A DNA stretch of 10,238 nucleotides from Obelidium mucronatum (GCA_025765595.1 JAIVFH010000688.1:1-10238), one strand, 5' to 3'. Shown: positions 1-8,961, numbered from the stretch's first letter. Notes: generated from the letters alone by a model not told the origin. A program made the numbers and translations.

Positions 1-357
1 GAGCAAGGCTTCTTCAAAGTTTGGAAGAGATGCGAGCCAGGTGGAGTGTGTGAAAGCTAGAAAAGGAATTCAAAACAAAAGGCTCTTGCCAGCTTCACGC
101 AAGAAGTCAGTGTGCTAGCGTGGCGCCGTTAGCGCGCCTATGTTGGCGGAAATTCTGCGCACAATACGAGAAGAAAAAAGAGGTTGCCGATTTCTGACAG
201 AAACCATGTGTGTAGAGGAGTTTTTTGTAGAGTTTTTATTTTATTTTTTTGGCGCAGCACTTGCCGCAATTTTTGAAAGCAACAGTGACAGTTTCCATGG
301 AGCACAAGAGAAGACATATGTGGGACGAGTCTTGGAGATTTTGTGTGAAGCAGCAAA
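1..357. other. left-edge partial spacer (unit cut by window start)
   Basis: This stretch corresponds to the 3' part of the spacer, the equivalent of 706..1064 in the next unit, but is two bases shorter. One A is missing in a three-A run near 67..68, which creates a GAATTC at 66..71 not present elsewhere, and the T run at 244..250 has seven T where inner units have eight. No gene is seen. It contains the GC-rich hairpin region and the AATTTTTGA motif described for the representative spacer. Its 5S gene follows directly at 358. Confidence 0.9.
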
Positions 358-361
358 AAAA
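355..361 (-). terminator. RNA polymerase III T7 terminator of 5S
   Basis: Seven consecutive T on the minus strand directly follow GTAG at the 3' end of copy 1; the first four overlap the mature 3' end. A run of four or more T is the normal polymerase III stop. The tract is the same length after every copy, at 707-bp steps to 9546..9552. Confidence 0.9.
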
Positions 362-477
362 CTACAGCACACTGTATTCCCGCGTGGTCTCCCACCGCAG
401 TACTGACAATGCCATCACCAGCTTAACTTCGGAGATCGGACGGGATCCGGTGCTTTTTGGTGTGTATGGCCGTAGTT
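358..477 (-). rRNA. 5S ribosomal RNA, copy 1 (reference copy)
   Basis: This gene makes the 5S RNA of the large ribosomal subunit, transcribed by RNA polymerase III. Read on the minus strand it begins AACTACGGCCATAC at 477 and ends GTGCTGTAGTTTT at 358, 120 nt, the usual eukaryotic length. Ends were set by helix I (AACTAC pairs with GTAGTT) leaving two U. Other conserved parts fit: helix II residues 14-20 with 58-65 and one bulged A; helix III CGGA 29-32 with TCCG 45-48; helix IV GTGG 83-86 with CCAC 91-94 closing a GAGA loop; helix V CATTGT 67-72 with ACAGTG 103-108. CCGAAGTTAAGC and GGGAGACC are hallmarks of eukaryotic 5S. A GGATCC lies at 443..448. No residue looks broken. The identity is firm; the termini could be off by one to three bases. 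Confidence 0.97.
380..430 (-). promoter_or_regulatory. 5S internal control region (box A, intermediate element, box C)
   Basis: Within copy 1, box A is GAAGTTAAGCTGG at RNA positions 48-60 (430..418), the intermediate element is GATGG at 62-66 (416..412), and box C is GCGGTGGGAGACCACGCG at about 80-97 (398..381). Order and spacing match the known TFIIIA/TFIIIC binding region of eukaryotic 5S genes. The same region recurs in every copy at +707 bp steps. Assignment is by resemblance to the consensus; no binding data can be inferred. Confidence 0.85.
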
Positions 478-501
478 GCAAGTCAGGGTTCTGTGTTGCA
501 T

Positions 502-507
502 CTTATA
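502..507 (-). promoter_or_regulatory. TATA-like element at -30 of 5S
   Basis: The minus strand reads TATAAG from 507 to 502, placing its first base 30 nt upstream of the deduced 5S start at 477. The base at -1 is C. A TATA-like box near -28 and a C at -1 are known features of several plant and fungal 5S promoters; the GC at -12 found in plants is absent here. The element sits inside a perfect 10-bp palindrome, TCTTATAAGA (501..510). It recurs upstream of every copy at 707-bp steps, from 1209..1214 to 9693..9698. Function is inferred from position. Confidence 0.6.
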
Positions 508-568
508 AGATTGACAGGTGCCAAAAACAGCAAACTATAAAAAACAACTCTTTTTTTTTTGGAGCCAG

Positions 569-593
569 AGCGGCCTTTGAAATAAAGCCCGCT
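569..593. other. strong hairpin in spacer
   Basis: On the plus strand AGCGG (569..573) pairs with CCGCT (589..593), a C·C mismatch follows (574 with 588), then CTTT (575..578) pairs with AAAG (584..587) around the loop GAAAT. It is the strongest local stem in the upstream half of the spacer and directly adjoins the Sm-like motif on the minus strand. It recurs in every unit at 707-bp steps. Its role is unknown; it could be the 3' stem of a small RNA or have no function. Confidence 0.6.
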
Positions 594-690
594 GTCAAAA
601 AATAAAATTTTTTGTCTTGACAAACTGATTACCATAACAGATGTCCGCCTGCCCGTTTCTTTTGTTTTGGCTGCTTTGAGGCATCTCAAA
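569..690 (-). ncRNA. candidate Sm-class small RNA (spliced-leader or snRNA-like), unproven
   Basis: Read on the minus strand from 690 to 569 the order is: hairpin TTTGAG-atgc-CTCAAA (690..675); a linker; ATG followed by GTAATC, a splice-donor-like site with GT at 632..631; hairpin TTTGTC-aa-GACAAA (624..611); AUUUUUUGA (603..595), close to the Sm-site consensus; and a strong hairpin with AGCGG/CCGCT and CTTT/AAAG arms around a five-base loop (593..569). Donor, hairpin, Sm site, terminal hairpin is the layout of spliced-leader RNAs, and 5S/leader linkage is known in nematodes, euglenozoans, dinoflagellates and Oikopleura. Against it: the base before the Sm A is U not purine, the sequence matches no leader or U-snRNA I recognise, no upstream promoter is evident, and A/T-rich DNA yields such motifs by chance. 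The 5' end is undefined. It recurs every 707 bp. Confidence 0.2.
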
Positions 691-819
691 AATGGGGAAA
701 AGTCTGAGCAAGGCTTCTTCAAAGTTTGGAAGAGATGCGAGCCAGGTGGAGTGTGTGAAAGCTAGAAAAGGAAATTCAAAACAAAAGGCTCTTGCCAGCT
801 TCACGCAAGAAGTCAGTGT

Positions 820-844
820 GCTAGCGTGGCGCCGTTAGCGCGCC
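820..844. other. GC-rich region with two competing stems
   Basis: GCTAGCG (820..826) pairs with CGTTAGC (833..839) with one G·T wobble around a six-base loop. Alternatively GGCGC (828..832) pairs with GCGCC (840..844) around a seven-base loop. Each arm of one stem lies in the loop or flank of the other, so they cannot form together. The patch stands out from the A/T-rich spacer. It recurs in every unit; the right-edge copy carries two extra bases here (a third G at 10019..10021 and a third C at 10035..10037). No function is assigned. Confidence 0.5.
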
Positions 845-1064
845 TATGTTGGCGGAAATTCTGCGCACAATACGAGAAGAAAAAAGAGGTTGCCGATTTC
901 TGACAGAAACCATGTGTGTAGAGGAGTTTTTTGTAGAGTTTTTATTTTATTTTTTTTGGCGCAGCACTTGCCGCAATTTTTGAAAGCAACAGTGACAGTT
1001 TCCATGGAGCACAAGAGAAGACATATGTGGGACGAGTCTTGGAGATTTTGTGTGAAGCAGCAAA

Positions 1065-1184
1065 AAAACTACAGCACACTGTATTCCCGCGTGGTCTCCC
1101 ACCGCAGTACTGACAATGCCATCACCAGCTTAACTTCGGAGATCGGACGGGATCCGGTGCTTTTTGGTGTGTATGGCCGTAGTT
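1065..1184 (-). rRNA. 5S ribosomal RNA, copy 2
   Basis: Same sequence as copy 1 at 358..477. T7 terminator at 1062..1068 and TATA-like element at 1209..1214. Confidence 0.97.
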
Positions 1185-1771
1185 GCAAGTCAGGGTTCTG
1201 TGTTGCATCTTATAAGATTGACAGGTGCCAAAAACAGCAAACTATAAAAAACAACTCTTTTTTTTTTGGAGCCAGAGCGGCCTTTGAAATAAAGCCCGCT
1301 GTCAAAAAATAAAATTTTTTGTCTTGACAAACTGATTACCATAACAGATGTCCGCCTGCCCGTTTCTTTTGTTTTGGCTGCTTTGAGGCATCTCAAAAAT
1401 GGGGAAAAGTCTGAGCAAGGCTTCTTCAAAGTTTGGAAGAGATGCGAGCCAGGTGGAGTGTGTGAAAGCTAGAAAAGGAAATTCAAAACAAAAGGCTCTT
1501 GCCAGCTTCACGCAAGAAGTCAGTGTGCTAGCGTGGCGCCGTTAGCGCGCCTATGTTGGCGGAAATTCTGCGCACAATACGAGAAGAAAAAAGAGGTTGC
1601 CGATTTCTGACAGAAACCATGTGTGTAGAGGAGTTTTTTGTAGAGTTTTTATTTTATTTTTTTTGGCGCAGCACTTGCCGCAATTTTTGAAAGCAACAGT
1701 GACAGTTTCCATGGAGCACAAGAGAAGACATATGTGGGACGAGTCTTGGAGATTTTGTGTGAAGCAGCAAA

Positions 1772-1891
1772 AAAACTACAGCACACTGTATTCCCGCGTG
1801 GTCTCCCACCGCAGTACTGACAATGCCATCACCAGCTTAACTTCGGAGATCGGACGGGATCCGGTGCTTTTTGGTGTGTATGGCCGTAGTT
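1772..1891 (-). rRNA. 5S ribosomal RNA, copy 3
   Basis: Same sequence as copy 1. T7 terminator at 1769..1775 and TATA-like element at 1916..1921. Confidence 0.97.
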
Positions 1892-2478
1892 GCAAGTCAG
1901 GGTTCTGTGTTGCATCTTATAAGATTGACAGGTGCCAAAAACAGCAAACTATAAAAAACAACTCTTTTTTTTTTGGAGCCAGAGCGGCCTTTGAAATAAA
2001 GCCCGCTGTCAAAAAATAAAATTTTTTGTCTTGACAAACTGATTACCATAACAGATGTCCGCCTGCCCGTTTCTTTTGTTTTGGCTGCTTTGAGGCATCT
2101 CAAAAATGGGGAAAAGTCTGAGCAAGGCTTCTTCAAAGTTTGGAAGAGATGCGAGCCAGGTGGAGTGTGTGAAAGCTAGAAAAGGAAATTCAAAACAAAA
2201 GGCTCTTGCCAGCTTCACGCAAGAAGTCAGTGTGCTAGCGTGGCGCCGTTAGCGCGCCTATGTTGGCGGAAATTCTGCGCACAATACGAGAAGAAAAAAG
2301 AGGTTGCCGATTTCTGACAGAAACCATGTGTGTAGAGGAGTTTTTTGTAGAGTTTTTATTTTATTTTTTTTGGCGCAGCACTTGCCGCAATTTTTGAAAG
2401 CAACAGTGACAGTTTCCATGGAGCACAAGAGAAGACATATGTGGGACGAGTCTTGGAGATTTTGTGTGAAGCAGCAAA

Positions 2479-2598
2479 AAAACTACAGCACACTGTATTC
2501 CCGCGTGGTCTCCCACCGCAGTACTGACAATGCCATCACCAGCTTAACTTCGGAGATCGGACGGGATCCGGTGCTTTTTGGTGTGTATGGCCGTAGTT
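2479..2598 (-). rRNA. 5S ribosomal RNA, copy 4
   Basis: Same sequence as copy 1. T7 terminator at 2476..2482 and TATA-like element at 2623..2628. Confidence 0.97.
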
Positions 2599-3185
2599 GC
2601 AAGTCAGGGTTCTGTGTTGCATCTTATAAGATTGACAGGTGCCAAAAACAGCAAACTATAAAAAACAACTCTTTTTTTTTTGGAGCCAGAGCGGCCTTTG
2701 AAATAAAGCCCGCTGTCAAAAAATAAAATTTTTTGTCTTGACAAACTGATTACCATAACAGATGTCCGCCTGCCCGTTTCTTTTGTTTTGGCTGCTTTGA
2801 GGCATCTCAAAAATGGGGAAAAGTCTGAGCAAGGCTTCTTCAAAGTTTGGAAGAGATGCGAGCCAGGTGGAGTGTGTGAAAGCTAGAAAAGGAAATTCAA
2901 AACAAAAGGCTCTTGCCAGCTTCACGCAAGAAGTCAGTGTGCTAGCGTGGCGCCGTTAGCGCGCCTATGTTGGCGGAAATTCTGCGCACAATACGAGAAG
3001 AAAAAAGAGGTTGCCGATTTCTGACAGAAACCATGTGTGTAGAGGAGTTTTTTGTAGAGTTTTTATTTTATTTTTTTTGGCGCAGCACTTGCCGCAATTT
3101 TTGAAAGCAACAGTGACAGTTTCCATGGAGCACAAGAGAAGACATATGTGGGACGAGTCTTGGAGATTTTGTGTGAAGCAGCAAA

Positions 3186-3305
3186 AAAACTACAGCACAC
3201 TGTATTCCCGCGTGGTCTCCCACCGCAGTACTGACAATGCCATCACCAGCTTAACTTCGGAGATCGGACGGGATCCGGTGCTTTTTGGTGTGTATGGCCG
3301 TAGTT
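3186..3305 (-). rRNA. 5S ribosomal RNA, copy 5
   Basis: Same sequence as copy 1. T7 terminator at 3183..3189 and TATA-like element at 3330..3335. Confidence 0.97.
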
Positions 3306-3892
3306 GCAAGTCAGGGTTCTGTGTTGCATCTTATAAGATTGACAGGTGCCAAAAACAGCAAACTATAAAAAACAACTCTTTTTTTTTTGGAGCCAGAGCG
3401 GCCTTTGAAATAAAGCCCGCTGTCAAAAAATAAAATTTTTTGTCTTGACAAACTGATTACCATAACAGATGTCCGCCTGCCCGTTTCTTTTGTTTTGGCT
3501 GCTTTGAGGCATCTCAAAAATGGGGAAAAGTCTGAGCAAGGCTTCTTCAAAGTTTGGAAGAGATGCGAGCCAGGTGGAGTGTGTGAAAGCTAGAAAAGGA
3601 AATTCAAAACAAAAGGCTCTTGCCAGCTTCACGCAAGAAGTCAGTGTGCTAGCGTGGCGCCGTTAGCGCGCCTATGTTGGCGGAAATTCTGCGCACAATA
3701 CGAGAAGAAAAAAGAGGTTGCCGATTTCTGACAGAAACCATGTGTGTAGAGGAGTTTTTTGTAGAGTTTTTATTTTATTTTTTTTGGCGCAGCACTTGCC
3801 GCAATTTTTGAAAGCAACAGTGACAGTTTCCATGGAGCACAAGAGAAGACATATGTGGGACGAGTCTTGGAGATTTTGTGTGAAGCAGCAAA

Positions 3893-4012
3893 AAAACTAC
3901 AGCACACTGTATTCCCGCGTGGTCTCCCACCGCAGTACTGACAATGCCATCACCAGCTTAACTTCGGAGATCGGACGGGATCCGGTGCTTTTTGGTGTGT
4001 ATGGCCGTAGTT
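3893..4012 (-). rRNA. 5S ribosomal RNA, copy 6
   Basis: Same sequence as copy 1. T7 terminator at 3890..3896 and TATA-like element at 4037..4042. Confidence 0.97.
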
Positions 4013-4599
4013 GCAAGTCAGGGTTCTGTGTTGCATCTTATAAGATTGACAGGTGCCAAAAACAGCAAACTATAAAAAACAACTCTTTTTTTTTTGGAGC
4101 CAGAGCGGCCTTTGAAATAAAGCCCGCTGTCAAAAAATAAAATTTTTTGTCTTGACAAACTGATTACCATAACAGATGTCCGCCTGCCCGTTTCTTTTGT
4201 TTTGGCTGCTTTGAGGCATCTCAAAAATGGGGAAAAGTCTGAGCAAGGCTTCTTCAAAGTTTGGAAGAGATGCGAGCCAGGTGGAGTGTGTGAAAGCTAG
4301 AAAAGGAAATTCAAAACAAAAGGCTCTTGCCAGCTTCACGCAAGAAGTCAGTGTGCTAGCGTGGCGCCGTTAGCGCGCCTATGTTGGCGGAAATTCTGCG
4401 CACAATACGAGAAGAAAAAAGAGGTTGCCGATTTCTGACAGAAACCATGTGTGTAGAGGAGTTTTTTGTAGAGTTTTTATTTTATTTTTTTTGGCGCAGC
4501 ACTTGCCGCAATTTTTGAAAGCAACAGTGACAGTTTCCATGGAGCACAAGAGAAGACATATGTGGGACGAGTCTTGGAGATTTTGTGTGAAGCAGCAAA

Positions 4600-4719
4600 A
4601 AAACTACAGCACACTGTATTCCCGCGTGGTCTCCCACCGCAGTACTGACAATGCCATCACCAGCTTAACTTCGGAGATCGGACGGGATCCGGTGCTTTTT
4701 GGTGTGTATGGCCGTAGTT
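4600..4719 (-). rRNA. 5S ribosomal RNA, copy 7
   Basis: Same sequence as copy 1. T7 terminator at 4597..4603 and TATA-like element at 4744..4749. Confidence 0.97.
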
Positions 4720-5306
4720 GCAAGTCAGGGTTCTGTGTTGCATCTTATAAGATTGACAGGTGCCAAAAACAGCAAACTATAAAAAACAACTCTTTTTTTT
4801 TTGGAGCCAGAGCGGCCTTTGAAATAAAGCCCGCTGTCAAAAAATAAAATTTTTTGTCTTGACAAACTGATTACCATAACAGATGTCCGCCTGCCCGTTT
4901 CTTTTGTTTTGGCTGCTTTGAGGCATCTCAAAAATGGGGAAAAGTCTGAGCAAGGCTTCTTCAAAGTTTGGAAGAGATGCGAGCCAGGTGGAGTGTGTGA
5001 AAGCTAGAAAAGGAAATTCAAAACAAAAGGCTCTTGCCAGCTTCACGCAAGAAGTCAGTGTGCTAGCGTGGCGCCGTTAGCGCGCCTATGTTGGCGGAAA
5101 TTCTGCGCACAATACGAGAAGAAAAAAGAGGTTGCCGATTTCTGACAGAAACCATGTGTGTAGAGGAGTTTTTTGTAGAGTTTTTATTTTATTTTTTTTG
5201 GCGCAGCACTTGCCGCAATTTTTGAAAGCAACAGTGACAGTTTCCATGGAGCACAAGAGAAGACATATGTGGGACGAGTCTTGGAGATTTTGTGTGAAGC
5301 AGCAAA

Positions 5307-5426
5307 AAAACTACAGCACACTGTATTCCCGCGTGGTCTCCCACCGCAGTACTGACAATGCCATCACCAGCTTAACTTCGGAGATCGGACGGGATCCGGT
5401 GCTTTTTGGTGTGTATGGCCGTAGTT
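5307..5426 (-). rRNA. 5S ribosomal RNA, copy 8
   Basis: Same sequence as copy 1. T7 terminator at 5304..5310 and TATA-like element at 5451..5456. Confidence 0.97.
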
Positions 5427-6013
5427 GCAAGTCAGGGTTCTGTGTTGCATCTTATAAGATTGACAGGTGCCAAAAACAGCAAACTATAAAAAACAACTCT
5501 TTTTTTTTTGGAGCCAGAGCGGCCTTTGAAATAAAGCCCGCTGTCAAAAAATAAAATTTTTTGTCTTGACAAACTGATTACCATAACAGATGTCCGCCTG
5601 CCCGTTTCTTTTGTTTTGGCTGCTTTGAGGCATCTCAAAAATGGGGAAAAGTCTGAGCAAGGCTTCTTCAAAGTTTGGAAGAGATGCGAGCCAGGTGGAG
5701 TGTGTGAAAGCTAGAAAAGGAAATTCAAAACAAAAGGCTCTTGCCAGCTTCACGCAAGAAGTCAGTGTGCTAGCGTGGCGCCGTTAGCGCGCCTATGTTG
5801 GCGGAAATTCTGCGCACAATACGAGAAGAAAAAAGAGGTTGCCGATTTCTGACAGAAACCATGTGTGTAGAGGAGTTTTTTGTAGAGTTTTTATTTTATT
5901 TTTTTTGGCGCAGCACTTGCCGCAATTTTTGAAAGCAACAGTGACAGTTTCCATGGAGCACAAGAGAAGACATATGTGGGACGAGTCTTGGAGATTTTGT
6001 GTGAAGCAGCAAA

Positions 6014-6133
6014 AAAACTACAGCACACTGTATTCCCGCGTGGTCTCCCACCGCAGTACTGACAATGCCATCACCAGCTTAACTTCGGAGATCGGACGGG
6101 ATCCGGTGCTTTTTGGTGTGTATGGCCGTAGTT
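6014..6133 (-). rRNA. 5S ribosomal RNA, copy 9
   Basis: Same sequence as copy 1. T7 terminator at 6011..6017 and TATA-like element at 6158..6163. Confidence 0.97.
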
Positions 6134-6720
6134 GCAAGTCAGGGTTCTGTGTTGCATCTTATAAGATTGACAGGTGCCAAAAACAGCAAACTATAAAAAA
6201 CAACTCTTTTTTTTTTGGAGCCAGAGCGGCCTTTGAAATAAAGCCCGCTGTCAAAAAATAAAATTTTTTGTCTTGACAAACTGATTACCATAACAGATGT
6301 CCGCCTGCCCGTTTCTTTTGTTTTGGCTGCTTTGAGGCATCTCAAAAATGGGGAAAAGTCTGAGCAAGGCTTCTTCAAAGTTTGGAAGAGATGCGAGCCA
6401 GGTGGAGTGTGTGAAAGCTAGAAAAGGAAATTCAAAACAAAAGGCTCTTGCCAGCTTCACGCAAGAAGTCAGTGTGCTAGCGTGGCGCCGTTAGCGCGCC
6501 TATGTTGGCGGAAATTCTGCGCACAATACGAGAAGAAAAAAGAGGTTGCCGATTTCTGACAGAAACCATGTGTGTAGAGGAGTTTTTTGTAGAGTTTTTA
6601 TTTTATTTTTTTTGGCGCAGCACTTGCCGCAATTTTTGAAAGCAACAGTGACAGTTTCCATGGAGCACAAGAGAAGACATATGTGGGACGAGTCTTGGAG
6701 ATTTTGTGTGAAGCAGCAAA

Positions 6721-6840
6721 AAAACTACAGCACACTGTATTCCCGCGTGGTCTCCCACCGCAGTACTGACAATGCCATCACCAGCTTAACTTCGGAGATC
6801 GGACGGGATCCGGTGCTTTTTGGTGTGTATGGCCGTAGTT
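6721..6840 (-). rRNA. 5S ribosomal RNA, copy 10
   Basis: Same sequence as copy 1. T7 terminator at 6718..6724 and TATA-like element at 6865..6870. Confidence 0.97.
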
Positions 6841-7427
6841 GCAAGTCAGGGTTCTGTGTTGCATCTTATAAGATTGACAGGTGCCAAAAACAGCAAACTA
6901 TAAAAAACAACTCTTTTTTTTTTGGAGCCAGAGCGGCCTTTGAAATAAAGCCCGCTGTCAAAAAATAAAATTTTTTGTCTTGACAAACTGATTACCATAA
7001 CAGATGTCCGCCTGCCCGTTTCTTTTGTTTTGGCTGCTTTGAGGCATCTCAAAAATGGGGAAAAGTCTGAGCAAGGCTTCTTCAAAGTTTGGAAGAGATG
7101 CGAGCCAGGTGGAGTGTGTGAAAGCTAGAAAAGGAAATTCAAAACAAAAGGCTCTTGCCAGCTTCACGCAAGAAGTCAGTGTGCTAGCGTGGCGCCGTTA
7201 GCGCGCCTATGTTGGCGGAAATTCTGCGCACAATACGAGAAGAAAAAAGAGGTTGCCGATTTCTGACAGAAACCATGTGTGTAGAGGAGTTTTTTGTAGA
7301 GTTTTTATTTTATTTTTTTTGGCGCAGCACTTGCCGCAATTTTTGAAAGCAACAGTGACAGTTTCCATGGAGCACAAGAGAAGACATATGTGGGACGAGT
7401 CTTGGAGATTTTGTGTGAAGCAGCAAA

Positions 7428-7547
7428 AAAACTACAGCACACTGTATTCCCGCGTGGTCTCCCACCGCAGTACTGACAATGCCATCACCAGCTTAACTTC
7501 GGAGATCGGACGGGATCCGGTGCTTTTTGGTGTGTATGGCCGTAGTT
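7428..7547 (-). rRNA. 5S ribosomal RNA, copy 11
   Basis: Same sequence as copy 1. T7 terminator at 7425..7431 and TATA-like element at 7572..7577. Confidence 0.97.
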
Positions 7548-8134
7548 GCAAGTCAGGGTTCTGTGTTGCATCTTATAAGATTGACAGGTGCCAAAAACAG
7601 CAAACTATAAAAAACAACTCTTTTTTTTTTGGAGCCAGAGCGGCCTTTGAAATAAAGCCCGCTGTCAAAAAATAAAATTTTTTGTCTTGACAAACTGATT
7701 ACCATAACAGATGTCCGCCTGCCCGTTTCTTTTGTTTTGGCTGCTTTGAGGCATCTCAAAAATGGGGAAAAGTCTGAGCAAGGCTTCTTCAAAGTTTGGA
7801 AGAGATGCGAGCCAGGTGGAGTGTGTGAAAGCTAGAAAAGGAAATTCAAAACAAAAGGCTCTTGCCAGCTTCACGCAAGAAGTCAGTGTGCTAGCGTGGC
7901 GCCGTTAGCGCGCCTATGTTGGCGGAAATTCTGCGCACAATACGAGAAGAAAAAAGAGGTTGCCGATTTCTGACAGAAACCATGTGTGTAGAGGAGTTTT
8001 TTGTAGAGTTTTTATTTTATTTTTTTTGGCGCAGCACTTGCCGCAATTTTTGAAAGCAACAGTGACAGTTTCCATGGAGCACAAGAGAAGACATATGTGG
8101 GACGAGTCTTGGAGATTTTGTGTGAAGCAGCAAA

Positions 8135-8254
8135 AAAACTACAGCACACTGTATTCCCGCGTGGTCTCCCACCGCAGTACTGACAATGCCATCACCAGCT
8201 TAACTTCGGAGATCGGACGGGATCCGGTGCTTTTTGGTGTGTATGGCCGTAGTT
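8135..8254 (-). rRNA. 5S ribosomal RNA, copy 12
   Basis: Same sequence as copy 1. T7 terminator at 8132..8138 and TATA-like element at 8279..8284. Confidence 0.97.
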
Positions 8255-8841
8255 GCAAGTCAGGGTTCTGTGTTGCATCTTATAAGATTGACAGGTGCCA
8301 AAAACAGCAAACTATAAAAAACAACTCTTTTTTTTTTGGAGCCAGAGCGGCCTTTGAAATAAAGCCCGCTGTCAAAAAATAAAATTTTTTGTCTTGACAA
8401 ACTGATTACCATAACAGATGTCCGCCTGCCCGTTTCTTTTGTTTTGGCTGCTTTGAGGCATCTCAAAAATGGGGAAAAGTCTGAGCAAGGCTTCTTCAAA
8501 GTTTGGAAGAGATGCGAGCCAGGTGGAGTGTGTGAAAGCTAGAAAAGGAAATTCAAAACAAAAGGCTCTTGCCAGCTTCACGCAAGAAGTCAGTGTGCTA
8601 GCGTGGCGCCGTTAGCGCGCCTATGTTGGCGGAAATTCTGCGCACAATACGAGAAGAAAAAAGAGGTTGCCGATTTCTGACAGAAACCATGTGTGTAGAG
8701 GAGTTTTTTGTAGAGTTTTTATTTTATTTTTTTTGGCGCAGCACTTGCCGCAATTTTTGAAAGCAACAGTGACAGTTTCCATGGAGCACAAGAGAAGACA
8801 TATGTGGGACGAGTCTTGGAGATTTTGTGTGAAGCAGCAAA

Positions 8842-8961
8842 AAAACTACAGCACACTGTATTCCCGCGTGGTCTCCCACCGCAGTACTGACAATGCCATC
8901 ACCAGCTTAACTTCGGAGATCGGACGGGATCCGGTGCTTTTTGGTGTGTATGGCCGTAGTT
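8842..8961 (-). rRNA. 5S ribosomal RNA, copy 13
   Basis: Same sequence as copy 1. T7 terminator at 8839..8845 and TATA-like element at 8986..8991. Confidence 0.97.

Larger units (their letters stand above)
478..1064. other. representative intergenic spacer, 587 bp
   Basis: This spacer lies between copies 1 and 2 and repeats 13 times in full. No protein gene is supported. Read along the plus strand it holds: the 5S TATA palindrome (501..510), a TATAAAAAA run (536..544), a T10 tract (551..560), a 9-bp hairpin with one mismatch (569..593), an A/T-rich inverted repeat (593..622), a TTTGTC/GACAAA hairpin (611..624), a TTTGAG/CTCAAA hairpin (675..690), a TCTTGC/GCAAGA hairpin (790..810), a GC-rich double hairpin (820..844), TTTCTG-A-CAGAAA (897..909), a T-rich stretch (927..958) and AATTTTTGA (975..983). 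The middle part, 691..789, shows no structure I can name. Pieces that may belong to a second RNA gene are listed separately. Confidence 0.85.

Noticed and set aside
593..622. Bacterial-style intrinsic terminator
   Set aside because: The A/T-rich inverted repeat lacks a GC stem and the array is eukaryotic.
683..695. Minus-strand CCCATTTTTGAG, resembling from memory part of the Oikopleura spliced leader
   Set aside because: The likeness is about 12 A/T-rich bases, flanks do not match, and no donor site follows where that leader would end.
675..695. Minus-strand CCATTTTT...GCCTCAAAG, vaguely like the dinoflagellate leader
   Set aside because: The dinoflagellate leader is nearly invariant; here the two halves are split by extra bases and the end lacks a GT donor.
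478..1064. U1, U2, U4, U5, U6 or U12 snRNA, SRP RNA or tRNA linked to 5S
   Set aside because: I searched both strands by eye for the U1 5' end, U6 ACAGAGA, the U5 loop, the U12 branch-pairing segment and tRNA A/B boxes, and found none. The CCTTTGAAATAAAG loop at 574..587 is not the invariant U5 loop.
890..1312. 140-codon plus-strand open frame repeated in every unit
   Set aside because: It begins at a TTG, runs antisense through the whole 5S gene and has a low-complexity, Phe/Lys-rich product with no recognisable domain. Its repetition follows only from the repeat itself.
1190..1511. Minus-strand open frames of 79 and 69 codons in every spacer
   Set aside because: They begin at TTG and GTG, overlap each other in different frames, have no recognisable product, and lie in a 5S spacer.
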